64,000 bases of DNA. It comes from an uncultured delta proteobacterium (GTDB lineage Bacteria > Myxococcota_A > UBA9160 > JAFDET01). Under the pieces are notes generated by a model. That model was not told the DNA's origin and made no database searches. It saw nothing but the letters and a program-made list of their open reading frames with translations. Below, in pieces: positions 8,215-16,901 of the stretch. The position numbers were made by a program, and so were the translations under genes. Every line of letters starts with the position of its first letter. The stretch's first letter is position 1. Location: NCBI GenBank assembly GCA_947259215.1, contig CAMYLJ010000011.1, positions 198,743-262,742 on the forward strand. The letters are read 5' to 3'.

Positions 8215-9366
8215 ATGAGTACCCGCACCACCGACCTGCCCCGCGACTTCGGATTCGGGGAGGACCACGAGCTGCTGCGCGACTCCGCGCGCCGCTTCCT
8301 GGAGGAGCGCTGCCCGGTCGGCGAGGTGCGGCGTGTGGCCGAAGAGGCGGGCGGGTTCGATCCCGCCCTGTGGAAGGAGGTCGCCGAGCTGGGCTGGACG
8401 GGTCTCGTGATCCCGGAGGTGCACGGCGGCGCCGGACTCGGCGCGCTGCATCTGGCGCTGCTGCTGGAGGAGATGGGACGGCACCTCGTCCCGGTCCCCC
8501 TGCTGGGCGCGACTCTGGCCGCGCGCGCGATCCTGGTGGCCGGCGATGCGGCGCAGCAGGCGCGCTGGCTCCCCGGGCTGGCGAGCGGCGAGCTGCGGGC
8601 GACCCTGGCCTGGCTGGAGGCGGACGGAGCCTTCGAGCCCGACGAGCTGTCCGCCCGCGCGGAGCCCGACAACGACGGCTGGCGGCTCTCGGGCACCAAG
8701 GCCTTCGTGCCCGGGGCCAGCTGGGCGGAGCTCGTGGTCGCGCCCTTCCGCCAGGCCGACGGCGCGCTCGCGCTCTTCTGCATCGACCTCTCCGCGCCCG
8801 GCGTGAACGTCGCGGCCGAGGTCGGCGTCGACCCCACCCGGCCCACCGGACGCATCGCGTTCGAGGACGCCCGCGTCCCGGCCGACGCGCGCCTCGCCAC
8901 GAGCGACGAGAGCGCCTGCCGCCAGGTGCTCGACTGGGGCTTCACGGCGCTGGCCGCCGAGATGGTGGGCGGTGCCGAGGCCGCGCTCCAGCTCACCGCC
9001 GCCTACGCCCGCGAGCGCATCCAGTTCGGCCGGCCGATCGGCTCGTTCCAGGCCGTGAAGCACCCATTGGTGGACGCCATGATCGGCGTCGAGTCGGCGC
9101 GCACGCTGGCGTACGCAGCCGCCGCCGCCTTGGACCACGCGCCGGCGGAAGCCGAGGTGCCCGCGCGCATGGCCAAGGCGGCCGCGGGCGACGCCTTCTC
9201 CTTCGTCGCGCGCAAGTCGGTGCAACTCCACGGCGGCTACGGCTTCACGTGGGATTGCGATGCGCAGCTCTACTTCAAGCGCTGCCTGTGGTTGCGTGCG
9301 GTGTTGGGCGACGCGGCCCATCACCGCAGGCATCTCGCCGGCGCGCTCCTGGGCCCCGGCGAATAA
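8215..9366 (+). CDS. acyl-CoA dehydrogenase, shorter (beta-like) subunit, second pair
   Basis: 383 residues, ATG 8215, two nucleotides after the previous stop. It shares PALWKEVAELGWTGL and PEVHGGAGLG with the beta-like protein at 5801-6919 and has the C-terminal QLHGGYGFTWDCDAQLYFKR. Helix G (FTALAAEMVGGAE) again lacks the catalytic glutamate. Order and spacing mirror a heteromeric FadE pair. The two pairs look like paralogues from duplication of a whole operon, but their identity is only moderate. Confidence 0.9.
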   Translation: MSTRTTDLPRDFGFGEDHELLRDSARRFLEERCPVGEVRRVAEEAGGFDPALWKEVAELGWTGLVIPEVHGGAGLGALHLALLLEEMGRHLVPVPLLGATLAARAILVAGDAAQQARWLPGLASGELRATLAWLEADGAFEPDELSARAEPDNDGWRLSGTKAFVPGASWAELVVAPFRQADGALALFCIDLSAPGVNVAAEVGVDPTRPTGRIAFEDARVPADARLATSDESACRQVLDWGFTALAAEMVGGAEAALQLTAAYARERIQFGRPIGSFQAVKHPLVDAMIGVESARTLAYAAAAALDHAPAEAEVPARMAKAAAGDAFSFVARKSVQLHGGYGFTWDCDAQLYFKRCLWLRAVLGDAAHHRRHLAGALLGPGE

Positions 9367-9414
9367 GTCCCGCGCCCCCGCGTCCAACCGGCAGACCACC
9401 CGTCGGAGGACGCC

Positions 9415-9825
9415 ATGCAGACTCACGTCAGCAGGAACGCAGTTGCCGCAGGGATCGCGGCGGCATTGCTCTTGATTGCACCCGGCGCGCGCGCCGATCA
9501 CGACGATCGTCGCGAGAACGCCCGCGCCAGACACGCGCATGAACACTCGCTGCATCGCCATCACGACGACCGGGGGCCGCGCTGGCTTCGGCCCGATCGC
9601 CACGCGCGGGAGCGGGTCTCCTACTACGACTCGCGCTGGCACCGCGCCGCGGTTCGGCACGGCCCGCGCGTGATCGTGCACGCACCCTACTACTGCTTCG
9701 CGTGCAACGCGCGCTTCCACCAGGAGGCGCGCTTCCACCGCCACCTGCGGCACCAGCACCGGCTGATGCACCGCATCCAGCGGCACCTGGTGCGCTGGTA
9801 CGGAGGCTGGGTCTACTTCGGATAG
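9415..9825 (+). CDS. secreted His-rich protein with a C2H2 zinc-finger-like motif
   Basis: 136 residues; I do not recognise a characterised family. Residues 1-27 form a Sec signal peptide (hydrophobic AAGIAAALLLIAPG, cleavage after ARA). The mature part is very rich in His and Arg. C94, C97, F101, F107, H110 and H115 fit the classical pattern C-x2-C-x3-F-x5-hydrophobic-x2-H-x4-H. The location would be periplasmic or extracellular, so zinc or copper binding is more likely than DNA binding (inference). GGAGGA lies 5 nt before the ATG, and a strong hairpin follows, so it may be monocistronic. Confidence 0.75.
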   Translation: MQTHVSRNAVAAGIAAALLLIAPGARADHDDRRENARARHAHEHSLHRHHDDRGPRWLRPDRHARERVSYYDSRWHRAAVRHGPRVIVHAPYYCFACNARFHQEARFHRHLRHQHRLMHRIQRHLVRWYGGWVYFG

Positions 9826-9848
9826 TCCGTGCGGACGACGGCGCGGGC

Positions 9849-9882
9849 GAGCGGCTCGGGACGCCCCCGTCCCGGGCCGCTC
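9849..9882 (+). terminator. strong hairpin after the His-rich gene
   Basis: A 15-bp stem, 9849-9863 with 9868-9882, has one G-T wobble and a CCCC loop, 23 bp after the stop of the His-rich gene. There is no U-tract, which is common for terminators at this GC. Confidence 0.55.
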
Positions 9883-9943
9883 GGCGCGCGGGGACGACCC
9901 CTGGGCCCTCGAGCCCGCCGTGATACGCTCGGCGCCCGTCACC

Positions 9944-10678
9944 ATGGCTGCCGGCACTTCCACCCCCTCCGCACGCGTGCGCGCGAGCCTTTCCCGACCC
10001 GACTGGTCCGGCGTCGGGCAGGAGCTTCGCGACTGGGGCCACGCGCGGCTGCCGGGGCTGCTGGCGGCCTCCGACTGCCGCGCCCTGGCGGCCCTGTGGC
10101 CGCGGGAGGAGCGTTTCCGCAGCCACGTGGACATGGAGCGCCACGCCTTCGGGGCCGGCGCCTACCGCTACTTCGGGCATCCCCTGCCGCCCCTGGTGCG
10201 GGCGTTGCGCACACAGCTCTATGCGCGCCTGGCGCCGATCGCCAACGCCTGGGAAGAGGCGCTCGCCAGCGGCCGGACCCACCCGCCCCGGCTGCGCGAG
10301 TTCCTGGCGCGCTGCCACGCCGCCGGCCAGACACGGCCCACGCCGCTGCTGCTGCGCTACGGCGAGGACGGATACAACTGCCTGCACCAGGATCGCTACG
10401 GGGGCGTCGCCTTCCCGCTCCAGGTGGCGATCCTGCTGTCACGCCCGCAGCGGGACTTCCGGGGCGGAGAGTTCCTGCTGACCGAGCAGCGGCCCCGGAT
10501 GCAGTCGCGGGGCTTCGCGATCGCGCTCGAGCGGGGCGAGGCCGTGATCTTCGCCAACGCCGAGCGACCGGTTCGCGGCGCCCGCGGCCACTACCGGGTG
10601 CAGACGCGGCACGGCGTGAGCCGCGTCCTGGCGGGCGAACGCATGACCCTCGGCCTGATCTTCCACGACGCGCGCTAG
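9944..10678 (+). CDS. 2OG-Fe(II) oxygenase family protein
   Basis: 244 residues with the double-stranded beta-helix iron site: H148 and D150 in CLHQDRYGG, distal H223 in TRHGVSRV, and the 2-oxoglutarate-binding R233 in RMTLGLIFHDA. It resembles the COG3826-type uncharacterised oxygenases that hydroxylate unknown substrates. I chose ATG 9944 over an in-frame GTG at 9920, because the GTG overlaps the TACGCT box at 9924-9929. It converges on the CoA-transferase with a 13-bp gap. Confidence 0.88.
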   Translation: MAAGTSTPSARVRASLSRPDWSGVGQELRDWGHARLPGLLAASDCRALAALWPREERFRSHVDMERHAFGAGAYRYFGHPLPPLVRALRTQLYARLAPIANAWEEALASGRTHPPRLREFLARCHAAGQTRPTPLLLRYGEDGYNCLHQDRYGGVAFPLQVAILLSRPQRDFRGGEFLLTEQRPRMQSRGFAIALERGEAVIFANAERPVRGARGHYRVQTRHGVSRVLAGERMTLGLIFHDAR

Positions 10679-10691
10679 CCCGCACCCGTGG

Positions 10692-11909
10692 CTAGATCAC
10701 GCCCGCCTCGCACAGGCGCGCAAGGTCGTCCTCGCCGAGGCCCAGCTCCCCGTAGACCTCGGCGTTGTGCTGACCCAGATCGGGCGCCAGGGCATGTTCC
10801 CGGACGTCGGCACCCGAGAAGCGCAGCGGGTTTCCGTGGAAGACCACCTCCCCGATCCGGGGGTGCGGGTGGCGCTCCACCATCCCGCGAGCCAGGAGCT
10901 GCGGGTCGCGCACCAGCTCGTCGGGGCGCGCCACCCGCGCACAGGGCACGTCGGCGCCGTCCGGTCCCAGGGCCGCCAGCACCTCGTCGCAGCTCCGCTC
11001 GCGGATCCAGTCCCCCACGGTGGCATTGATCTCGGTGCGCCGTGCCGAGCGCCCGCGGTGACTGCGGAACCGCTCGTCCGACGCCAGCTCAGGGTGCCCG
11101 ATCGCCTCGCAGAGGCTCCGGAACAGCTTGTTGCTGGCAGTGCCCACCACCACCCACCCGTCCCGTGCATGGAAGCAGTCGTAGGGCGCGGTGAACGGAT
11201 GCTGATTCCCGGCGCGCTCCGCTCGAACCCCGAGCCCCTCCGCGATCGTGGCCCACGAGTCGGTGATCGCGAAGATTGCGTCCTGGTTGGACAGGTCCAG
11301 GATCCGGCCGTGGCCCCCACGCTCGGCGTCGCGGATTCCGGCCACGACCCCGAGCGCCAGGTAGAGCCCGCCCACGAAGTCCGCCAACGCCCCACCGCCG
11401 CGGACCGGGGGTCCGTCGGGGAAGCCCGTCATGGCAAGGAAGCCCCCGGCAGCCTGGGCGACGATGTCGTAGGACGCCTGGCCCGCTCGCGGGCCGGTCG
11501 CGCCGAAGCCGGACAGCCCCGCCACGACCAGGCGCGGATTGCGCGTCTGTAGCGTCTCCGGTCCGAGGCCCTGTGCGGCCAGCCAGCCGGCGCGAAAGTT
11601 CTCCACGACCGCGTCGGCCCGTTCGACCAGGTCCAGGAAGATCTCCTGGCCCCGAGGTCGGCGCACGTCCAGGGTAATGGAGCGCTTGCCGCGATTGGTG
11701 TTCTGGAACGAGAGGGACGTCTCTCCCTTCCTGGAGGGCCCGTAACGGTAGTCGTCTCCGGTGCCCGGCCGCTCGATCTTGACCACGTCGGCACCCAGGT
11801 CCGCCAGGATCGCCGTCGCGAAGGGACCCGCCACCACCCGCGTGAGGTCCAGGATCCGGACGCCGTCGAGAACGGAGCCGAGCATCGGGCGATTCAGGCT
11901 AGCCTGCAT
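10692..11909 (-). CDS. class III CoA-transferase (CaiB/BaiF family)
   Basis: Transfers CoA between carboxylic acids. 405 residues; the family start LDGVRILDLTRVVAGP is followed by ADLGADVVKIE, ENFRAGWLAAQGLG, and the catalytic-aspartate region QASYDIVAQAAGGF, with NQHPFTAPYDCF further on. The first ATG at 11909 is chosen; a second ATG at 11885 (MLGSVLDG) is an alternative nearer the conserved fold. The acid substrate is unknown, but the acyl-CoA dehydrogenase neighbourhood suggests acyl-CoA breakdown. Confidence 0.93.
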   Translation of the reverse strand: MQASLNRPMLGSVLDGVRILDLTRVVAGPFATAILADLGADVVKIERPGTGDDYRYGPSRKGETSLSFQNTNRGKRSITLDVRRPRGQEIFLDLVERADAVVENFRAGWLAAQGLGPETLQTRNPRLVVAGLSGFGATGPRAGQASYDIVAQAAGGFLAMTGFPDGPPVRGGGALADFVGGLYLALGVVAGIRDAERGGHGRILDLSNQDAIFAITDSWATIAEGLGVRAERAGNQHPFTAPYDCFHARDGWVVVGTASNKLFRSLCEAIGHPELASDERFRSHRGRSARRTEINATVGDWIRERSCDEVLAALGPDGADVPCARVARPDELVRDPQLLARGMVERHPHPRIGEVVFHGNPLRFSGADVREHALAPDLGQHNAEVYGELGLGEDDLARLCEAGVI

Positions 11910-11956
11910 CCGAGCCCGCCGCGATGGGCCCCCGCGCCTCGACCTGCTGGCGGCCG

Positions 11957-12706
11957 TCACCTGCGCTCGAACTCCATCAGCAAATTCGGTTTCAGGATCA
12001 CGCCGATCCCGGGAAGTCGAGCCAGCCACCGCTCCGCCATGCCGAGCACGATGGCCACCCAGAAGAGCAGAGGAACCGGGACATGGGGTGGAATGCCGCG
12101 AATCAATCCGCCGCCTACGTGCCGACAGCCGTGGGATTCGAACAGGGATCGGAGACGCGCCTCGGTATTGGCGCGATACCGCGTAGGGTAGACGTCTTCG
12201 GGCGCACGACCCTCGAGTCGCTTCACGACGAAGCGGTGGAACCAGAGTGGCGTCAGGCGCGCCGCCCAGGCCGTATAGTGGCGCCCGTTGACGGTATGAA
12301 CCAGGATTCGCCCGCCCCGTCTGGACACGCGTGCGAGTTCGGAGACCGCCATGCCCGGCGCGTCGAGGTGCTCGAACACCATGTTCGACGTGACGAGCGC
12401 GAAGCTCTCGCTCCGGAAGGGAAGCCGATCGAGCGTAGCCGCACAGACCGGCGCCGCGTCGACGCGGTCGGAAAGCGCCGCGCGGTCCAGGTCACAGCCG
12501 AACAGCACCGCGCCGCGGGAGGCGATCCGCTCCATCTCGCGAGCTCGCCACGCCGGGAGCGAGCGCCGCCCACACCCCGCGTCCAGCCAGCGGCCCCTCG
12601 GCGCGCGTTCGACGATCCAGTCGACCAGGCGATCCTCGGGGCTGCGTGCGCTGGGATCGAGGCGCCCGACGGCTCGCCAGTACCGCTTCCACCAATCGTG
12701 GCGCAT
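11957..12706 (-). CDS. class I SAM-dependent methyltransferase
   Basis: 249 residues from ATG 12706 (MRHDWWKRYW). Methyltransf_11-type fold: motif I WLDAGCGRRSLP, an acidic GCDLDRA, and the post-I segment LPFRSESFALVTSNMVFEHLD. The C-terminus is hydrophobic (PLLFWVAIVLGMAERWLA), so it may be membrane-associated. An in-frame GTG at 12742 would add 12 residues. It lies downstream of the GT39 gene on the same strand and probably modifies a cell-surface glycan or lipid carrier (inference). Confidence 0.82.
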   Translation of the reverse strand: MRHDWWKRYWRAVGRLDPSARSPEDRLVDWIVERAPRGRWLDAGCGRRSLPAWRAREMERIASRGAVLFGCDLDRAALSDRVDAAPVCAATLDRLPFRSESFALVTSNMVFEHLDAPGMAVSELARVSRRGGRILVHTVNGRHYTAWAARLTPLWFHRFVVKRLEGRAPEDVYPTRYRANTEARLRSLFESHGCRHVGGGLIRGIPPHVPVPLLFWVAIVLGMAERWLARLPGIGVILKPNLLMEFERR

Positions 12707-12850
12707 GGCCTGGACGACCCCGCCTCCTTCGACCGCGCCCACGCGGATTCAGCCCACGGTTCCTGGAGCGGCCGAGGGGGCAGCTCGATACGGCTTCCGA
12801 CCCTAGCCGGTCGATCGGGAAGACGCACACCTCCGGGAGGCGCTCCGCCT

Positions 12851-14326
12851 TCAGGAGGACTCGACGTCTCCGCGCGGCTCGAAGAGGTAGATGTCGATCC
12901 CCTCCCCCCGCGGTATCCGCTGGTAGTCGACGCGCCGGAACCGCTCCTCGAGCCGGGCCAGGATCCGGTCCCGCTGGGGGCGGGGGTGTGAGATCACCAG
13001 CCAGTAGCGTCGGTCAGCAGGGAGAGCGCCCGCCTCATCCGGCCCGTTCGCCACGAACCAGGGCCGCTCGTCGCCGGCGTAGAACCGGTAGCAGTCGGCG
13101 ATGTGGCTCGGGTGGAAGAGCAGCGCGTCCCCATCGTCGGCTCGGCGCTCGACCCGCTCGACGGCCTGCCGCCAGTCGTGGTGGCCGTAGACCGGATCGG
13201 TGTAGTAGGTCACCAGCGACTGGAGCGTCAAGACCGCCACTACGCCGACGGGAAGCCAACGAACCAGGCCCCGGGTCGCCACGATTCCGCATGCCAGCAC
13301 GAGGGCAAAGAACGGCAGCGCCGGGAAGAAGTAGCGCTCACTGATGGCTGGGATGAAGAACAGCGACACGAGGGTCGCGAAGAGGATCGGCAGAAGGATC
13401 CAGCCGACGACGAGAGACGCAAGGGAGCGATCTCGCTGCCACAGGTCGCGGACTCCAGCCAGGAACAGCCAACCGAACGCGAGGCCGCCGACCGCGAGCT
13501 TCGGGGCATGAGAGACGAAGGTGCCGATCAGGTCGCGCTTGGCCACGGAATCGATCGGGACCGAGGAGTAGCCGAGCGAGAAGACGAGGGCGGTATAGAG
13601 CCCCTTCAGCTCCGTGAACTCGATGAAGGTGTTCCCACCGCTCGAGGCGGCGCCGAGCAGCGCCGGGACCCAGGGCAGGTAGGCAATGGCGACCGCCGCC
13701 TGGACTGCCGCGATCCGCCAGACGACGCCCGGGGCCTCACGCCGGCGCAGCAGCAGCCAGACGTCGAGGGTACCGACGAAGAGCACGGCGTAGTAGTGAG
13801 TGTAGAGCGCCAGGCCGACGAGCACCCCATGCGCGACGAGCCGCCCGATCCCCCGCGCGGCAGGATCCCGCACCGCAGCCACAGCCAGTTGCAGCGCCCC
13901 CAGCAGGAGCACCGCCAGCAGTGGGTACATGCGCGCTTCCTGGGAGAAGTAGAGATGGGCTGGTGAGACCGCGAGGAGCACCAGCGTGAGGTCGGCGCGC
14001 GCGGGGCCAAACCAACGTCGGGCGAAGAGCCAGGCCTGGACCAGCGACGCCAGACCCAGGACCACCGAGAGCGAGCGCACCACCAGCACGCTGTCGCGTC
14101 CGAACACCTCGCTCCAGCCGCGAACGGCGAGGTAGTAGAATGGTGACTGCCCGTGGATCGCCGCGGCTGTTCGCCACATCCCCGAGAGGTCCTGCTGGCC
14201 GATCTGGAAGGCCAGGAACTCGTCCAGCCAGAGGCTCTGGATCTCCAGGCCGTACCCGCGTGCGACCGCCGCGAGCGCCAGGCAGGCGGCCGGGATCGCG
14301 ACCCGGGAAGACGGACGGGTGACCAT
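12851..14326 (-). CDS. GT39-family membrane glycosyltransferase
   Basis: 491 residues with about a dozen hydrophobic segments and the diagnostic acidic pair in the first periplasmic loop (QSLWLDEFLAF). HGQSPFYYLAVRGW is typical of ArnT/PMT-like enzymes, which use polyprenyl-phosphate sugars as donors. The C-terminal soluble domain starts near residue 400. ATG 14326 is chosen (MVTRPSSRV). It diverges from the SGNH gene at 14464. The sugar and acceptor are unknown. Confidence 0.87.
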   Translation of the reverse strand: MVTRPSSRVAIPAACLALAAVARGYGLEIQSLWLDEFLAFQIGQQDLSGMWRTAAAIHGQSPFYYLAVRGWSEVFGRDSVLVVRSLSVVLGLASLVQAWLFARRWFGPARADLTLVLLAVSPAHLYFSQEARMYPLLAVLLLGALQLAVAAVRDPAARGIGRLVAHGVLVGLALYTHYYAVLFVGTLDVWLLLRRREAPGVVWRIAAVQAAVAIAYLPWVPALLGAASSGGNTFIEFTELKGLYTALVFSLGYSSVPIDSVAKRDLIGTFVSHAPKLAVGGLAFGWLFLAGVRDLWQRDRSLASLVVGWILLPILFATLVSLFFIPAISERYFFPALPFFALVLACGIVATRGLVRWLPVGVVAVLTLQSLVTYYTDPVYGHHDWRQAVERVERRADDGDALLFHPSHIADCYRFYAGDERPWFVANGPDEAGALPADRRYWLVISHPRPQRDRILARLEERFRRVDYQRIPRGEGIDIYLFEPRGDVESS

Positions 14327-14443
14327 GGCTGCGCCTCTCATCTGGGGCGAGCCCTTGCTATCGGACCGCAGGTCCCCGGGCAACAGCGTGGGACAGCGGC
14401 TGCCCCGCGGGGCAGCGAGTCCAGAAGGGGTCGCCGAGGGCGA

Positions 14444-14463
14444 GACGCTACCCTTGCGCCCCG
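14444..14463 (+). promoter_or_regulatory. leaderless-type promoter of the SGNH gene, identical 18-mer to leuS promoter
   Basis: GACGCTACCCTTGCGCCC at 14444-14461 recurs exactly at 38006-38023 before leuS. TACCCT (14449-14454) is 9 nt from the ATG and no Shine-Dalgarno intervenes. Confidence 0.55.
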
Positions 14464-15705
14464 ATGACGCCTCGCCGCCACAGGTGGGTGTTCGTCCTGG
14501 CGACGGCAGCCGTGAGCCTGGGGCTCTTCGAAGGGGGCGCGCGGGTGGCCGTCTCGCTGCTCGAAGGGCACTCGAAGCTCACCTTTCGTCCGATCGGGGA
14601 GCGCCTCGACGCGCAGACGGCGGCGGTGCGCCAGATCCTCGCCGGGGAGGATCGGCTGCTGGGCCTCGACGCCGAGATGGGCTGGATCTACCGGCCCGGG
14701 ATGACCCAGAAGCCGTACTCCAGCAACGCGCAGGGCGTGCGCAGCCTGCGCACGTATGCGCCGTTCCCGAAGCCGGGCAGCGTGCGGGTCGCGGCCTTCG
14801 GAGACTCGTTCATCCACGCGAACGAGGTGGGCGACAGGGAGGCGTGGTCGGCGCAGCTCGAGCAGATCGAGCCGCGCGTCGAGATCCTGAACTACGGGGT
14901 CGGGGGCTACGGGACGGACCAGGCCCTGCTGCTCCACGCTCGCCGTGGAGACGAGCTCTCCCCACACGTCGTGGTCCTGGGCTTCGCGGAGGTGAACTAC
15001 GCCCGCAACCTGAACCGCTATCGACCCTTCCTCTCGCCAGGAGATCTTCCACTGGGCAAGCCGCGCTTTCGACGTCGGCAAGGCGACGCCCTGGAGCTCG
15101 TCCCGAACCCCTTCCCCGGCCGCGACGGCCTGGCGCGCCTGCTCGACGATCCCCGCGCCGTTCTCGAGGCGGGCGAGAACGACGAGTTCTTCGCACCCCT
15201 GGTGTGGCGCAACCCGCTCTACGACCATTCGGCCTCGGTGCGGCTGGCCAGCACGATCGCCGACCGGGTGTGGCGCACCATCTTGAGTGGCGATCGCCTG
15301 TACGCAGCGGGCTCCATGAACCCGGACTCCGACGGCTTCGCCCTGCTGGTGGCCCTGGTGAAGCGCTTCCGAAGCGAGGTCGAGGCCGCCGGGCGGGACT
15401 TTCTCTTCGTCATCTTCCCAGGCCGTCGCGAGGACATATGGGGCGAAGGCCCTCGCAGCTACGCGCGACTCGTGTCCGCCCTCGAGGGCACCTGGGTCCT
15501 CGACCTCGCCGACGCGCTCGCCGACGACCCGGCGATCTCACCAGAGATTCTCTACGCACCGCTGGGGCACCTGGGCCCGGAAGCGAACCGGACCTTCGCT
15601 CGCGCCGTTAGGAACTCACTGCGCTCCCGAGGCTGGCTCGCCTCGTCGGAAACGCGCGGGTCCGAGAAGATCGCCGTGGCGAACGGGCCGACGACGAGCC
15701 CGTGA
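14464..15705 (+). CDS. membrane-anchored SGNH/GDSL-type hydrolase
   Basis: 413 residues: one N-terminal membrane anchor (WVFVLATAAVSLGLFEGGA), then an SGNH domain. Block I is AAFGDSFIHAN with the nucleophile at S115; block II is YGVGGYGTDQ; a block III-like FAEVNYARN follows; and a C-terminal LGHLGPEANR carries the catalytic histidine. Such proteins acetylate or deacetylate exported polysaccharides (AlgX/AlgJ-like), which fits the glycan locus. It is the first gene of a plus-strand run to 23448. Confidence 0.82.
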   Translation: MTPRRHRWVFVLATAAVSLGLFEGGARVAVSLLEGHSKLTFRPIGERLDAQTAAVRQILAGEDRLLGLDAEMGWIYRPGMTQKPYSSNAQGVRSLRTYAPFPKPGSVRVAAFGDSFIHANEVGDREAWSAQLEQIEPRVEILNYGVGGYGTDQALLLHARRGDELSPHVVVLGFAEVNYARNLNRYRPFLSPGDLPLGKPRFRRRQGDALELVPNPFPGRDGLARLLDDPRAVLEAGENDEFFAPLVWRNPLYDHSASVRLASTIADRVWRTILSGDRLYAAGSMNPDSDGFALLVALVKRFRSEVEAAGRDFLFVIFPGRREDIWGEGPRSYARLVSALEGTWVLDLADALADDPAISPEILYAPLGHLGPEANRTFARAVRNSLRSRGWLASSETRGSEKIAVANGPTTSP

Positions 15706-15844
15706 GGTCGAACGCGAACGCCGTCGCGGTCGTTGGCTGGCGGGGACCCTGGCCCTTGCGACCGCTTGCCCGGGCGCTGGAGGCTACCATGGAGGCGCTC
15801 GGCGCTCGCCAACCCCGGGCGCCGCGACGGCGGAGGCACAACCG

Positions 15845-16774
15845 GTGAGAAGGCAACTGGCGTGGGCCTCCTTGCTCGCCCTGGCGGCGGGAATCGCGCT
15901 CTTCGCGCCGGCGGCGCGGGATCTCGTCTCGACGAAGATCGCGCTGGCGGTGGTGCGGGATCCGGTGGCGAATGACGTCCCCACCGCGACGCGGGTGCCG
16001 GCCTCACTTCGAGACGAGGCGACCTTCCTGAGACCGGAGCGTTCGTGGCAGGAAATCACTGACGCGATGGGTCGCAGCTTCGCAGCCTCCAACGCGGAAC
16101 CGCTTGAAGCCACGGTCCCTCTCGACGAGTTGGTGGCGGGCGTGCGCGCGGGCCGTGGCGACTGCTCTCGCAAGAGCGAGGCCCTGTTGGTGTTGTGCAC
16201 GGCAGCGGGTCGCCCCTGCCGGGAATGGGGCAACGTCGCCTATCCGCAGGAGCCCGGCACGGGACACAGCGTCGTAGAAGTCTGGCTCCCCACAAGGGAG
16301 TCCTGGGCGATGGTGGACCTGCTCCTCGGCTTCTGGGCGCGGGGCCCGGACGGAGAGCCCCTCGGGACGGAGGAATTTCGCGACACGTTCGCCAGCGACC
16401 CCTCACGTGTGCGGATCGAGCCCCTCGAGGGGCGGACGATCCAGACGGCCGAACTGCGACGGTACTACGCGGACCCCGCGCTGCGGCACGTGCTCCTCAT
16501 CCGAAACGATCCAGTCGGTCTGGCGAACCACTGGACCCGCACGATCGAACGGATCAACCTGCCGGTCGGGCAGATCCTCCAATGGGGCGCTGGCGTGGGA
16601 CCTCTCTACCTGCTACCCCGCGAGGCTGGGTACGACGCCCTTGCCCGTGATCTCGAAGGGCTGCGACGGCGCGTCCTCGTGGGCGCCGGTCTCATCCTCC
16701 TGGGCGCACTCGGCCTGCTCGGGCTCGGGATCCGGTCTCCATGGCATGCCCGCTCCGCAAAGAAGCCCGTGTAG
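15845..16774 (+). CDS. membrane protein with transglutaminase-like cysteine protease domain
   Basis: 309 residues, with an N-terminal TM/signal (LAWASLLALAAGIALFAPAA), a transglutaminase-like core and a C-terminal TM (VGAGLILLGALGLLGLG). The putative triad is C107 (GRGDCSRKSEALL), H141 (GHSVVEVW) and D158 (AMVDLLLG). Relatives occur in exopolysaccharide loci with unknown substrates, acting as peptidases or amidases. The start is GTG 15845 with GGAGG upstream. It lies 139 bp after the SGNH gene; I see no gene in that gap. Confidence 0.78.
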   Translation: MRRQLAWASLLALAAGIALFAPAARDLVSTKIALAVVRDPVANDVPTATRVPASLRDEATFLRPERSWQEITDAMGRSFAASNAEPLEATVPLDELVAGVRAGRGDCSRKSEALLVLCTAAGRPCREWGNVAYPQEPGTGHSVVEVWLPTRESWAMVDLLLGFWARGPDGEPLGTEEFRDTFASDPSRVRIEPLEGRTIQTAELRRYYADPALRHVLLIRNDPVGLANHWTRTIERINLPVGQILQWGAGVGPLYLLPREAGYDALARDLEGLRRRVLVGAGLILLGALGLLGLGIRSPWHARSAKKPV

Positions 16775-16901
16775 ACGGCCAGTTGGCTCGAGAGTTGCTC
16801 GTGATGCCGGTCACAAGGCCCGCCCCGAGGCATCCGATAACGTCTGGGTCATCCGAGGGCCGTGCGGTGTTGGACGAATCGCAGGCATAGAGGGGATTAC
16901 G

